From positions 1 through 29,776 of the forward strand of contig JASJFT010000349.1 in NCBI GenBank assembly GCA_030770425.1: a stretch of DNA of 29,776 nucleotides, given 5' to 3'. Below the pieces are notes generated by a model that was not told the origin of the DNA, ran no database searches, and worked only from the letters and a program-made list of their open reading frames with translations. Positions 1-10,760 of this stretch are shown here, piece by piece (the stretch's first letter is position 1; the number at the start of each line of letters is the position of its first letter). Made by a program: the position numbers and the translations under genes. Origin of the DNA: Darksidea phi (taxonomy: Eukaryota; Ascomycota; Dothideomycetes; Pleosporales; Lentitheciaceae).

Positions 1-74
1 TGACTAAGCCCTTGTCTTGGCTTCCAACCTTCTCGGGATGCCCCGCATCCTGTGATTCGCGTGGGGTTGTAACA
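1..74 (-). repeat. Outer end of a minus-strand Gypsy A LTR (partial)
   Basis: Read on the minus strand this is the first 74 bases of a long terminal repeat that starts TGTTACAACCCCACGCG. It matches 27410-27483 with only four differences, and in each the right-hand copy has TA where this copy has CA or TG. This copy is therefore the less mutated one. The rest of the LTR, and any element it belongs to, lies left of the window. It may be a solo LTR or the 5' LTR of a full element. It cuts the Copia reverse transcriptase that begins at 75. Confidence 0.9.
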
Positions 75-655
75 TTATATTCTTCTTAGTATAGATAGCT
101 AAAATAAGATTATTAATATATATAATAATAATATCTTAGATATTTTTATTAATAAAGATATATAGATTAGAGACTAAAAGTATATATCTAAGGTCTAGAA
201 GTAAGATTTTAAGATTAAGATATTATAGTAAAATAGATTCTTTAAGTCTATAAATCCTACGTAGTAGTCGAATAGTAGTACTATTATTTATAATATCTAG
301 GGGGAGTTATAGAAGAATAACGTACTTATTATCTAAATAAGTATTAAAATAGATAATAATAATATTAATTTATTTATACTCTAGATTCTAGAGGGTAATA
401 AGTATAAAGAGAGTATATAAGATTATTATACGTATAATATATAAGTAGATAGATTAGAAGTATTCTAACTATATCTAAAAATTACTATAGATAATAAAGT
501 ATACTTTATATTTAAGAAGTTTATTATTAATATTATCCTTATACTTATATATCTATTAGTTAGATATTACTTTATACTAGTTTAGTTTAGTAGATATTAT
601 AGAGTACTAGGTATTATTTTATTTAAGAAAGTCGAACTCTTTATTTATAATAAGC
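75..655 (-). pseudogene. Copia reverse transcriptase, N-terminal part, RIP-inactivated
   Basis: The minus-strand translation resembles the Copia RT domain (RVT_2). It opens near 650 with a stretch like INKEFDFLKQNNTWYPI, matching the family's E..xL..N.TW..V start. It continues to RLKESILLQYLNL (about 190-260), the family's YGLK.SP..W motif. The catalytic box reads YINNLIL, with Asn-Asn encoded at 109-114 where Copia elements have YVDD. Several stops sit at likely former CAG, CAA or TGG codons. The frame is cut at 75 shortly after the catalytic box, so the C-terminal half and RNase H are missing. In a living element this enzyme copies element RNA into cDNA inside the virus-like particle. Here it is dead. 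Confidence 0.78.
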
Positions 656-899
656 TAGAATTAGTCTTTATAAGGATATAACTTAAATTTATAATAGTTC
701 TTTAATTTAGATAGAAGCTTTAATAGTAGTATACCTATAGGTATCTTTATAATAGTAGAGATAAAAGCTCGTTTAAATATTAGAGATATAAAGTAGAGAC
801 GGTAATACTTATTTTCGTCTACTAGTATATAGTTTAATCTATCTCTATATAATTTTAAGGGACTATTAAAGATTTATTCTAATAATATATCGAGTATAG

Positions 900-1830
900 T
901 AGTATTCTTATCTTAGTCCTTCTCTTATATAGTAGTCTTAATAGGGTTATCCTCTAAATTAGGTTATAATCTAGCTACTTCTTAAAGTTATTCCTACTAG
1001 TTATTATTTATAGACTTATTAGTATTAATAACTAGAAAAGAGAAAACTAATAATAAAGACTTATCTAAATTAGGTATAATAATTTTAATATTATAATTAT
1101 AAAAATTCTAGTAGACTATAGCTAAATAAATAATATCTTCTATTTTAGGGATATATATCTCGTATATATTTTTAATAATTATACTAACTAAATAGCTCTT
1201 CTAGTTATATAGTACTAGTTTCTTACTATATACGTACTTTACTTTAGGTATATAAATATATTTAATATAACTAAAGATATAAATAAGAGTAAGATTTAGT
1301 ACTAGATTAGAAATATTATTTTTAGATTAATATATTTTATAAGATATTTTCTTAATAGGGATACTAAAGGTTAATAGAAAGTTCTAATTCTATACTTAAT
1401 ATTATACTACGTATAGCTATAAATTCTAAGAGATACTAGTAGTAATATATATTATATATATATTTATAGAGATAATACTATTAATATACTCTATAATACT
1501 ATTTCTTAAAGTATTATATAGTAGAGAGTACTTAAGTTTAGTACCCTTACTTTTAATATATTATTTAAGTTGATTATTTATAAATTCTCTAATATTATTA
1601 AGATAAATAGTACTAATACGAAGATCTATTTTTATCTTTTAAATATTATACTACTTAATTAGTTCTTTAATAAGTAGTACTCTAGAATCTAAGTAGGATA
1701 TCTAGTAGTATTAGAAAAAGCCGTTAGTAATAAGTATCTAATAATACTTTCTATTACGTTCTTCGGGTATAATAGATTCTATAATATTAATATAGACCTT
1801 ATCTAGAATATAAGAGAGATATTCTTATAG
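900..1830 (-). pseudogene. Copia integrase core and C-terminal part, RIP-inactivated
   Basis: The minus-strand translation matches a Copia integrase (rve core plus C-terminal region). The first catalytic block lies near 1790-1800, where the reading DKVYINII has Asn at the expected Asp. REFINNQLKQYI near 1560-1590 is the second block, again with Asn in the usual D/N position. GIIERIN-like residues follow near the third catalytic Glu. A C-terminal SKKLVPYN reading (about 1205-1240) matches the family's Y.SKKLVPRA..G stretch. The domain would join element cDNA to host DNA. Several stops make it non-functional. Its place just upstream of the RT is the main evidence that this is Copia and not Gypsy. 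Confidence 0.75.
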
Positions 1831-1999
1831 TATATAAGAGAAAATTTATAATAATTTTACTATACTATAAGACTTATAGTTAAATAACTTCGTATTAAAA
1901 ATCTCTATATTATTAATCTTTTTAGCTAAGTACTTTAGTATTATTAGGTCTAAGTAGTTTAATATTATATACTACTTATATAAAGGGTATACTATATAA

Positions 2000-2841
2000 G
2001 AGATAGTATAAGAGAAATAATTACTATAAAGAATAGTATACGTAATAGTATATATAACTTCCTCTTTATTATAGATAACTAGAAAATTAGAAATTCTATC
2101 TATCTTAAGTAGATAGATAAACTTAAAACTATTAGGCTTTATAAGTATATTAGTACTACTATTATAAAAGTAGTCCTTTCGTTTAAAAAAAGCTTATAAA
2201 ATAATATTTATTATAAAGTCTTTTTTAAAGACTATATTATTTAAGATAATAGTCTAGACTATACTATTACTCTTTATAATATTAAATTATATAGTATCTA
2301 ATTCTTAGACTTATAATATATCGTTAATATCTTTAATTATAAGTATAGATTTATCTAACTAGATAATAAACTTAGATTTATTATTATAAATACTCTAGTT
2401 AGTAGTAATATTATAGTAATAATAGTATTTATAGATTATATTCTAAGTAGTATATTATAATATTAATAGGAAGACGTTTATATAGAAGAAGATAGTATTA
2501 TATAAAGTATCTAGTATTTTAGAAGAAGATTACTCTTATAGTAATAACGAATAACTAACTATTATATAGATATTTACTATATTTATTATTATTTTTATAG
2601 TATTAGCTTTTATCTTTTTAATTTTTCTTCTTTTTTCTATTTCTACTTTCTTTTTAGGGTATAATTTAAAGTAATTATTAACTCCTCTAAAATAAGGCTT
2701 CTTATAATAAGAATATAGTTCGTATTTCTAACTTCTTAGTATACTAGTTAATTTAGTAGTATTTATTTTATTAATTATATTTATATTATTAGCTATAGTA
2801 TAAGTAGAAGTATACTTTATATAATACTTATTTATAAAAAA
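2000..2841 (-). pseudogene. Copia gag zinc-knuckle and protease region, RIP-inactivated
   Basis: This joins in frame sense to the gag half at 12482-13750 once Gypsy B is removed. Just left of the junction (about 2695-2740) the translation reads KYELYSYYKKPYF. This is compatible with a CCHC zinc knuckle whose Cys and His codons became Tyr. A Lys/Arg-rich stretch follows, then a region that in Copia holds the aspartic protease. I could not find a convincing protease active site, so that part of the call rests on position. Confidence 0.5.
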
Positions 2842-3013
2842 TAGAACCCTAAGGGTATATACTAGATAGAATACGAATAAATTAATAAGAAGCTATAAGA
2901 GCTCTAGATAAAAAATTTATTTAAGAGAGAATCTACTTTATAGTAGACTACTTTAAAGAAATAATTCGAGGTCTCTATAATAAGGAGTTTTACTCTAGAT
3001 CTAGTCTATTATA
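2842..3013 (-). repeat. Gypsy B 3' LTR
   Basis: A 172-bp direct repeat of 12310-12481 of exactly equal length. The differences I see are all C/T or G/A. Ends are compatible with a TG...CA LTR after RIP: the minus strand starts TATAATAGAC and ends GTTCTA. The polypurine-like tract to its right identifies it as the 3' LTR. Confidence 0.85.
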
Positions 3014-3035
3014 ATCTCTCTTCTCTACCTTTAAT
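3014..3035 (-). promoter_or_regulatory. Gypsy B polypurine tract
   Basis: On the minus strand, AAAGGTAGAGAAGAGAGAT directly precedes the 3' LTR. It is purine-rich in an otherwise mixed AT background and sits where plus-strand DNA priming occurs in LTR retrotransposons. Confidence 0.6.
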
Positions 3036-4365
3036 ATACTAGAGGGCTAACTTTTAGACTAAATAGTATAGTAATAGTTCCTACTTAGTCTAGCTCTATA
3101 TTAGTATATAGTATAGATAGCTTCTCTCTATAGCTATACTAGTAAGGTTTACTACTCTAGTAAATTTAGTTATTATTCTTTAAAGATATCTCTAGTTAGA
3201 ATTTTAGAGTAATCTTCTAAGTAGTATATCTATTACCTATACGACCTTTAGTATAAAAATATTTATTAAAGTTATAGTAAAGTTTAGTATATAATAGATT
3301 CTAGTATAATAAAGTTCCGTCTTTACTTATATTCTAGTAATAATAGATTATAATAAGGTTCTCTTATTACTTTATTATATAGAATAATAGTAAACGTCTA
3401 AATAAGTATAAATATTATACCTACCTCTTATTTTTAAAATAATCTTTTTAACTCTTTTACTTTTACTTTTATATTACTATTAACTTACTATACTCTACTT
3501 TTATTACTCTACTATTAGTTTTCTACTATTCTAATACTTATTTTACTTTATAATAATATCTTTATAAGATCTTCTTAAGTAGCTTAAAAACTTATATATA
3601 ACTACTCTATAGTATAATTTTTCTCTATATTAGTATAGTATTTCTTCTCTTAAGACTTCTTAATATAAATATAAAAGCTCTAGTTATAATCTATATAATA
3701 TTATAGTTTTTAAGATTTAGAAGCTAGATTCTATAAAGAAGTCCTACTATAAAAGCTTAAGTATCTTTACTATTAGTAGTAGTAAGAGCTCTACTAGTAG
3801 TAATAGTAATATAGATTATTCTCTAGCTATTTTTATATATTTTTAACTAAAATATTATAAAATATTATTCTAATTATCTCCCCTAAGGAATATAAGACTA
3901 TTAAGAAGAAGTCCGGCTTAAGTTTCTATACTAGTTAATTTATTACTAATAGAGATACTCTCTAGAAGATAGTTATTAATATTAGCTCTACTATCTATAT
4001 TAGATATAGTAGAACTATAGATAAGCTAGAATACTACTACTATACTCTATAAACTAGTAAGACTAAGTCGTTTAGTTATATAACTTATATAAAAGCTAAA
4101 GTAATCTATATTAATACTTTTATAACTTTTAATATAGAGGAGTATAATATTTTAGAGACTTTAGTTTAAAAAGTTTATAAAAGAGATATCTTTTATACTC
4201 TATATAATATTATACTACTCTAGACTAGCTAGTATTTAGTTAAAAAGATAGTTAACTATATATTTACGGACTATAAGACTATAATAGTATATAATAAAAC
4301 CTCTAAGATTAAGACTAATAATAAGACTCTTTAATATTCTAATAGTAATAGTAAGATTTTTAGTA
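3036..4365. other. Gypsy B 3' tail, left part, unassigned
   Basis: Between the Gypsy B chromodomain and its 3' LTR lie about 2.35 kb with no domain I recognise, split here by the pogo element. I see no retroelement domain on the minus strand. On the plus strand the frame over about 3890-4365 reads as a rather coding-like sequence with roughly seven TAA/TAG stops in 155 codons, all explainable as former CAA, CAG or TGG. This could be an extra antisense gene or chance; I cannot name a product. Confidence 0.4.
4364..4365. repeat. TA target-site duplication, left copy
   Basis: TA immediately before the left inverted repeat, paired with TA at 6216-6217. TA duplication is the hallmark of Tc1/mariner/pogo integration. 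In such AT-rich DNA a TA alone is weak evidence, but it abuts perfect inverted repeats. Confidence 0.8.
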
Positions 4366-4406
4366 ACGTGTTTACGTAGCGAGTGGCCATTCTAAGCGAG
4401 TGGCTA
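4366..4406 (+). repeat. Left terminal inverted repeat (41 bp) of pogo element
   Basis: Starts ACGTGTTTACGTAGCGAGTG and is the exact reverse complement of 6175-6215. GCGAGTGGC occurs twice within it, spaced as two likely transposase-binding half-repeats. No RIP-type change separates the two ends. Confidence 0.95.
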
Positions 4407-4446
4407 CCCTTATCAACTTTTCGCGACGCGTTACCTATCAACTCTC

Positions 4447-5982
4447 ATGGCTCAACCAACTACTATTCGATTGCCCTGCAACGAAGTAGATATCTCCCTA
4501 GCCATCTCAGCTATCGATCAGAATCAGATCCAGTCTGTTAAACGCGCTGTAGCTACGTTTAACGTCCCCCGAACAACCCTACGCCACCGACGCGCTAGAA
4601 TGGCTACGCGACGCGATTGCCCGCCCAAATTAAGGAAGCTTTCTGAGCTAGAGGAGGAGGTAGTTATTAGCTATATACTCGACCTGGATTCGCGAGGATA
4701 TGCCCCCACACTAGAGGCTGTACGAGATATAGCGAATAGACTACTCACTACGCGCGGCGCTGAGTAGGTAGGTAGAGACTGGCCTAGAAACTTCGTCCAG
4801 CGAACTAATAGCGTCAAAATACGATTTAATCGACCCTACGATCGACAGCGAGCTCTCTACGAGGATCCTAATATTATTCGAGCCTGGTTTAACCGAGTAG
4901 CGCGTACTAAGGCTACCTAGGGTATTACTAATTAGGATATCTATAACTTCGACGAAGCTAGCTTCCTAATAGGCAAGATAACGCCGCGACTAGTCGTTAC
5001 TAGCTTAGAGAGACGCGGGTAGGCTAAAGCTATCCAGCTAGACAATCGCGAGTAGGTTACTATAATACAAGGAATCAACGCTACTAGGTAGACTATTCCG
5101 CCCTTCGTTATCTTCGCTGGCAAGTACTACCTCTCTACCTAGTACGAGAGCGATATACTAGGCGATTAGGCTATCGCTATTAGTAAGAATAGCTAGACGA
5201 ATAATAATCTAGGAGTTGCCTGGCTAAAGTACTTTATTAGGTATACGACAGATCGTAGAGTAGGCGCGCGCTAGCTACTAATTCTTAATAGCCATAGTAG
5301 TTATATCTCGAACGAATTCTAGGACCTCTATAAGGAGAATAATATCTATACTCTCTATATACTAGCTTATTCGTTATACCTCCTATAGCCGCTTAATATA
5401 GGCTATTTCTCGCCGTTGAAGCGCGCGTATAGGGATTAGGTTAATAGTCTAATTCGCGATTATATTAACTATATTACGAAGCTTAAATTCCTACCCGCCT
5501 TCCGCGTAGCCTATAATAAGGCTATTATAGAGAAGAATATCTACGCGAGCTTTCGAGGTACTGGCCTAGCTTTATACGATTTAGAGGTAGTAATCTCGAA
5601 GCTCGATATTAAGCTAAGGACGCCGTCGCTAGTAGCCCTACTAGAGGCTATATAGGAGGCTAGAATACTAAGCAACGCGCGCGAAGTAGAGGCTTAATCA
5701 ACGTTAATTCGTAAGCGCGTACGTAGGTACAAGAGCTCGTCGCCTACTTCTATTATTCTAGTTATTAATTAGCTAAGTAAAGGCGCTAAGGTATTAGCTT
5801 ATAAAGCTGTATTTATACGCGAACGAATCGCGAGCCTAGAGAAGGTAATTAAGGCCGCTATAACGCGCAGAAAGCGTAAAAAGAAGAGGATCTAGAAGTA
5901 GAGCGTCCTAACTAAGGTAGAGGGGGAGGCTATTATTATTCAAAAGGCTACTGAGTAGTAGTAAGAGAACGAAAGACGTTAA
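4447..5982 (+). pseudogene. Fot1/pogo-type DDE transposase, RIP-inactivated
   Basis: One uninterrupted register of 511 codons, with about 17 internal TAG/TAA stops before a terminal TAG-TAG-TAA cluster, and no frameshift seen. The first 106 codons are intact. Residues about 15-52 look like a psq-type helix-turn-helix and about 64-130 like a CENP-B/Tc5-type DNA-binding domain. The DDE_1 catalytic domain follows. FDEAS places the first catalytic Asp at residue 169 (codon 4951-4953). The next two expected Asp are Asn: residue 281 in LLILNSHSS (5287-5289) and residue 317 in PLNIGYFSPLK (5395-5397), with 35 residues between them. Each reads as GAT to AAT after a T, a TG-to-TA change. A basic C-terminal tail (RKRKKKR) follows near residue 478. 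The ATG at 4447, 40 bp inside the left repeat, is the natural start. The protein would cut and paste the element; this copy cannot. Confidence 0.9.
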
Positions 5983-6016
5983 GTTACTGGGTAATTAGGT
6001 ATAAGCCGACAGGCTT

Positions 6017-6035
6017 CAGCGCGCTACACGCGCTG
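6017..6035. repeat. GC-rich hairpin downstream of transposase
   Basis: CAGCGCG, loop CTACA, then CGCGCTG: a perfect 7-bp stem between the transposase stop and the right inverted repeat. A role in transcript ending is possible but unproven. Confidence 0.5.
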
Positions 6036-6174
6036 TAGAGAACCTGGGTATAACTTACAAACGTATAAGAAGCCTACTATAGATACTACTTAATCTATTA
6101 CTAGTACTATTTTAATAGAATTCTAATACGTTGTTGAACTACGTGGCTTTTTATATGTAGAAAGTTGGTAAGGA

Positions 6175-6215
6175 TAGCCACTCGCTTAGAATGGCCACTC
6201 GCTACGTAAACACGT
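6175..6215 (-). repeat. Right terminal inverted repeat (41 bp) of pogo element
   Basis: Exact reverse complement of 4366-4406, ending CACGT, followed by TA at 6216-6217. The two GCGAGTGGC motifs are present in inverted form. Confidence 0.95.
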
Positions 6216-7214
6216 TAATACCTTCTAAGAGCTATAGAATATCTCTATTATAGTTAAGATATTAATAATAAGTTTTTTTTCTAAATTTATATTTTATCTA
6301 GAACTAATATTTCTTAGATAGAGATTATTAAGTAACTTAAAGAAATCTAGTCTAATATAAATACTATAATAGGGATTATATAATACTATTATAAGAGAAG
6401 CTTATTTAGAGTTAAAATATTAATTAGTATAAAGTCTTCTAAAGATAAGAAGACTCTAGTTAAAGAAGATAATTCCCTAGTATACTACTTACGTTACTAT
6501 AGTAAGACTAAAAGAATAAAGTAATATTATTAGTATCTAATATATTCTTTAGAGTAGACTTATAACTTAGTCTAACCCTCTTTCTCTATTATATAGTAGT
6601 TTATTCTATATAATAACTTTTTAGAATAATTTAGTTAAGTTCTAAGGTATATCTTAAGTAGCTTCTATAGATTAGAAATTTTATTATAATTTTTTACTAA
6701 AATTACCTTTATTCTATATTCTTTATTTTTAGTAATTTTTCTTTTTATACTAAAGTAGTATTCTCTTTTAGATTATTATATAATTACTTAGATATATACT
6801 TATATTTAGATTTAAAGACTACTATTCTTACTAGAGTTTATTATTAAGTTTTTTTACTATCTAGCTCCCTCTATACTTTATAATATTCTAGTATAAAGTA
6901 TTTTTATAAACTTTAAGAATATCTTCTTTTTTATATCTATTTCTAATCCTTTCTAGAACTAATAATATTAAATAGTACTCTACTTCTATAGTTTTAATAT
7001 AAAAGCTTTTTTATATACTTAATTTAATAACTTCTCTTTTATATTTCTAGAAATCTAGTTATAATATTACTTAAATAATAGTAGACTATATTTCCCCCTT
7101 TATATCTATTCTTATTTTAGGGGTATTAGAATATATATAATATTTCTACCCCCCTTCTAAAGTAGATAGGGAGGGTTTCCTTCTTATTTCTTACTAGGGT
7201 AGAGGCTTCTTTCT
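6216..7214. other. Gypsy B 3' tail, right part, unassigned
   Basis: This continues the 3' tail of Gypsy B beyond the pogo insertion, up to the chromodomain. It is saturated with RIP changes. I see no conserved domain, no hairpin and no repeat of other parts of the window. A short GC-richer spot near 7140-7200 holds runs of C and G. See the left part at 3036-4365. Confidence 0.4.
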
Positions 7215-7350
7215 ACTAGGCTAATACTATAGTATCTTCTAGATTAGAAGCTAGCTCTTAAGTTATTATAGTATAGTCTTTCTACTTAACTTTATAGTAG
7301 ATTACTCTACCTCGACCTTATTTCTAGAATTTCTTACTTATAATATCTTC
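7215..7350 (-). pseudogene. Gypsy B chromodomain, RIP-inactivated
   Basis: Minus-strand translation reads EDIISKKFQK, then GRGRVIYYKVKQKDYT, then ASNLEDT. This fits the chromodomain plan (E.E.ILD, then YLVKWKGY, then TWEP..NL) with Trp codons turned into stops or changed, as RIP does to TGG. It lies just C-terminal to the integrase, as in chromoviruses, where the domain reads methylated histone H3 and guides integration. Confidence 0.7.
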
Positions 7351-7499
7351 TATCTTCTATTCCTCTTCTTCTTTAACTTTAATAGAGGGTAGTTACTAAT
7401 TATTACTAATTTAACTAGAAAGAGAATTCTATAGAATAAAATAAAGTCTATTAATATAGAATACTAGATATACTTCTAGAGAGATATTTAATTCTATAT

Positions 7500-8300
7500 T
7501 AGTAGGAAAGATTATATATATTACTTAGAATTTTATATTTTTCTAGTTAAGTTTCTTATTTAACTAGAAATTAGATAATTATATACTATATTATAACTAT
7601 ACCTTATCTTCTATATAAAGTATAGGTACTTCTTATTTCCTTCTATTAGTCTAAAATTCTTACTTCTACTAAGCTACTATTATACTTAATTATATAAACT
7701 TAAATATTTCGTAGAATTTTCTAACTATACTTTTTACTATTTACTTTAAAAAAAGGGGGGTATAGTACTAGTCTAGAGTATTTACTTTAGTATTTTATTA
7801 GATAGAGTCTATATTATAATCGTATTATAGAAAGAAGAGACTTACTTTAATTAAAGCTATATTTCTACTCTTAATAGCTATCTAAGTAATAAGGTATAGA
7901 CTTATTTAATTACTTTAGTTCTAGTTTATAAATTAGTAAAGGTAGATTTCTACTATACTATTTATTTACTCTATTAAGTTATTTATCTTAAGATAGAATA
8001 CTATAGAGAGATAGTAAGTAATATTTAATCTATTATAAAGGTATATTTAGAAGTCTTCTATAAATTAACTATTCTAGTCTAATACTATTATATCTAAAAG
8101 CTAGTAATATACGATTATATTCTTAATAAAAGTCTTTACTATAGTCTCTACTCTAATATTTAATAGGAAAATAAAGATAATATCCTTACTAAGCTAGTTT
8201 ATAACTACTCTAAGATTATAGTACCCTTTACTCTCTAGAAGATCTATAATAAAATCTATTAAAATCTTCTTCTAGATATAATTAGGTAAGAGAAGAGGAT
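7500..8300 (-). pseudogene. Gypsy B integrase, RIP-inactivated
   Basis: Minus-strand translation shows the Gypsy integrase core. LIDFIIDLLESKGYRN near 8230-8290 is the first catalytic block (MDFI.DLP). QLSKDIIFIPLLN follows, then VLDQNSQFIEDFQ, the second block (SDRG.QF), with Asp and Gly changed. LYNRLNITYYLSIVFYPKI then matches LNIK..LSTAFHPETDGQTER. Stops occur at likely Trp and Gln codons. The domain joined element DNA to the host and is inactive here. Confidence 0.75.
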
Positions 8301-8929
8301 ATAATAGTCCTCTCTTTAATTTTCTCTATAGTTTAGTTCTTTTATAGATATTATAATTCTAAATATAAGTTTAAATAATAGTAGATATTCTAGACTAGAA
8401 GAAGTTCTAGACTAGAATTTAATATATAGATTCTCGTCTAGGGTATTCTATTACTACTTCGTTATAAGCTATAGATATTAAGTAGATATATAAAGATTTA
8501 AAGTTAAAGACCTACTTTCTTCTTTAAAAGATTATTTATCTCTTTTTATTTAGGTTATACTTACTTAAAAAGACCTTTAGGTCTAGATATAGAAGGAATT
8601 TCTAAGTACTAGTATAGATTATTATTTAGACCTTTTAATAGGTAGAATTCTCCTTAATTATAGAATTCTATAATATCTTCGGGTTAGTAAAGAATAAGAA
8701 TAGTAAAGAGATAGAGATATCTTCTTCCTTAAAGAGTCTTATAGGGAGAACTCTAATAGTTAAAACTAATAATATCTTTAGATATTCTAATCTAGTAGAC
8801 CGTAATAGTTAAAAGTACTATAACTTTATTCTCTTATCTAAGCTATCTTATAGAGTATCTTATTTCTTATAAAATAAAACGTCTACTTTAATATTAGTAC
8901 TTTCTAGATAATACTCTAGAGTTATATTA

Positions 8930-9330
8930 ATCTAATTTAAAATATCTAACTAGTAAATATATCTCTTACTAAGTTATTTAGTTTTAATAAAGTACTTTAA
9001 GTTCTTATAGTCTATTATTACTTTAATATAAAGTATTATTTAGAGTTTATTATTATATTTCTCTATATACTTAATAACGGCGAGTAACTCTTTATTATAA
9101 ATAGTATAGTTACTTCCTACTAATAAGTTCTTTATTAAAAAGTAAGCTACTATTTTTATAACTCTATTAGTACTAATCTAAAAAAGTATTCTACCTATAG
9201 TCTATTTAGAGGTATCTACTTTTAAAATAGTTTTTAGTTTTAGATTAAAATAGACTAATATAGGTTTTATAGTAAATATATTCTTTAAGACTTTAAAAGC
9301 TTCTTATTATTTCTTTCTTTATACGAACTC
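8930..9330 (-). pseudogene. Gypsy B RNase H, RIP-inactivated
   Basis: Minus-strand translation reads ILKVDTSKQTIGRILFQ near 9200, the family's VETDASD.A.G..L.Q block. NYTIYNKELLAVIKYIEKY and VIIDYKNLKYFIKTKQLSK follow, which are the Y..YDKELLAI and TDHKNL blocks. It sits directly after the RT and would have removed template RNA during cDNA synthesis. It is broken by in-frame stops. Confidence 0.78.
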
Positions 9331-9369
9331 TATATTCTTATTTATTAGTTTAGTAAGTAGGGCTATAAT

Positions 9370-10190
9370 CTCTAAGAAGTTTTTAATAAACTAGTAGTAA
9401 AAGTTAGTAAATTTAATAAAACTCTAGATACTCTTTATAGATAATAGAGAAATCTATTTCTTAATAGTTTAGACTTTCTCTAGATTTATACTAATTCTCT
9501 TCTCTACTTTAATAATAAATCTAAGGTACTAGATTTTCTTTATGTTAAATTTACTCTTTTTAATATCTAAATATAGATTTATAGCTTCTAGCTTCTTAAT
9601 TATCTTCTAGATCTTAACTTTATAGTCTTTCTTACTTTTAAAGAAGTAGATAAGAATATTATTAATAAATATAGAATAAAAGTTATTAATAAATTTATAG
9701 AGTATAAAGTTAATATACCTTTAGAAAGTACTAGATATATTTACTAATCTAAATAAAGTAATTAGCTACTTATATAAACTAAAGTAGATATAGAAGATAG
9801 TCTTCTACTTATCTTCTTTAGTAATTTAAATCTTATAGAAGGCTTAGATAACGTCTAGTTTAATATACTATTTAGTCTTTCTAATCTATCTAAGGGTTTC
9901 TCTAATAAGGGGGAGTAGATAGTAGTTCTTTTATATTATTATATTTAGTACTTAGTAATCTATATAAAACTAGAGGTATTTTTCTAGTTTCCTTATAAAG
10001 AGTATAGAAGCTATTATACTAGACCTACTTATATAGATAAATCCTCTATTAAGGTAAAAAATTAGTTCTTTTTATAAAATAAGAAGTTTCTTCTTTAATA
10101 TACTATATAGAGGTTTCTATAGAACTTTTAGTATCTTTCTATTCTTTTTTATTAGTTCGATTATATAGTCTATTCTACTTTCTTAGTATA
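9370..10190 (-). pseudogene. Gypsy B reverse transcriptase, RIP-inactivated
   Basis: Minus-strand translation begins near 10180 with SRIDYIIEL. It runs through KNYYLLPLIRETLDRLERL, the family's NRYPLPLI.E.LDRL block, to the catalytic box FINNILIYFF. Asn-Asn is encoded at 9658-9663 where Gypsy has YLDDILIYS. The thumb region follows as KKSKFNIKKI*YLRFI, matching KC.F....V.YLGFIV. The order RT, RNase H, integrase, chromodomain fixes this as Ty3/Gypsy. Stops and the DD-to-NN change make it inactive. Confidence 0.8.
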
Positions 10191-10449
10191 GTAATAACTT
10201 ATTTACTTTCTCTTATAAGAAAACTTTATATAAGTCTTTTATAAAAGAGAAAAGAAGCTCTCTTAAATCTAATTTCTTCTTTAAAGTAAGGACTTTTTAG
10301 ATATTTATTATTAATATTATAAAGATATATATTATATTACTCTTTTTCTTAAACCTCTATACTAGTACTATAAAGATAGATACTCTTATAGTCTAGAGCT
10401 TTATAGTTAGTTTCTTCTTCTCTCTACTTCTTACCCTAACTCTAAAGGA

Positions 10450-10760
10450 ATAAAAGTAGATAGATTTCTTTATAAAAGCTAAGATTACTTAGTTTTTATT
10501 AATCTATAGTCTTTTTAAGATTATATTATACTTATTATCTCTATTTAAAATATATAGCTATACCTTCTTAATATATTCTTCTATATTAATATTTAGCTAT
10601 ATAGCTCTCTATATATATAATCTTTTCTCTTTTATTTCTATAATAGATTTACTTCTAGATAATCTTATACTCTTTAAATTACTTCTTTAAGTAAATAATA
10701 AAGATATAAATCTAAATATAAGATAACTAGAATTAATTATAATAAATATAAATATAATTC
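10450..10760 (-). pseudogene. Gypsy B aspartic protease region, RIP-inactivated
   Basis: Between gag and RT the minus-strand translation reads YNIILRRLQINKNQVILAF near 10500-10550. This resembles the C-terminal (HDIILG.PWL..H) block of retroviral-type proteases in Gypsy elements. The expected D-S/T-G-A active site upstream (about 10700) is not recognisable after mutation. Confidence 0.5.

Larger units (their letters stand above)
75..2841 (-). mobile_element. RIP-degraded Ty1/Copia element, 3' portion
   Basis: A minus-strand Copia-type retrotransposon fragment. Going from high to low coordinates, conceptual translation gives a gag zinc-knuckle remnant, a protease-region stretch, integrase, then the front of reverse transcriptase. 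Integrase before RT is the Copia gene order. The left end is cut at 74/75 by a Gypsy A LTR, so RNase H and the 3' LTR are lost. The right end is cut at 2841/2842 by Gypsy B, and the gag resumes at 12482. Stops are TAG/TAA throughout and CA/TG are nearly absent, as expected of saturated RIP. Confidence 0.8.
4366..6215 (+). mobile_element. Fot1/pogo-type DNA transposon, 1850 bp, RIP-damaged
   Basis: A complete Tc1/mariner-superfamily element of the fungal Fot1/pogo type. It has perfect 41-bp terminal inverted repeats, is flanked by TA on both sides, and holds one transposase frame (4447-5982). Length and structure fit fungal pogo relatives of about 1.8-2 kb. It lies inside Gypsy B and is much less AT-rich than its surroundings, with CG-rich codons kept. 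It is therefore probably younger than its host or exposed to fewer RIP rounds. The transposase is broken, but the ends are intact. Confidence 0.93.

Noticed and set aside
4941..5123. A 60-codon minus-strand frame.
   Set aside because: It is antisense to the transposase catalytic domain, has no domain, and is a chance frame.
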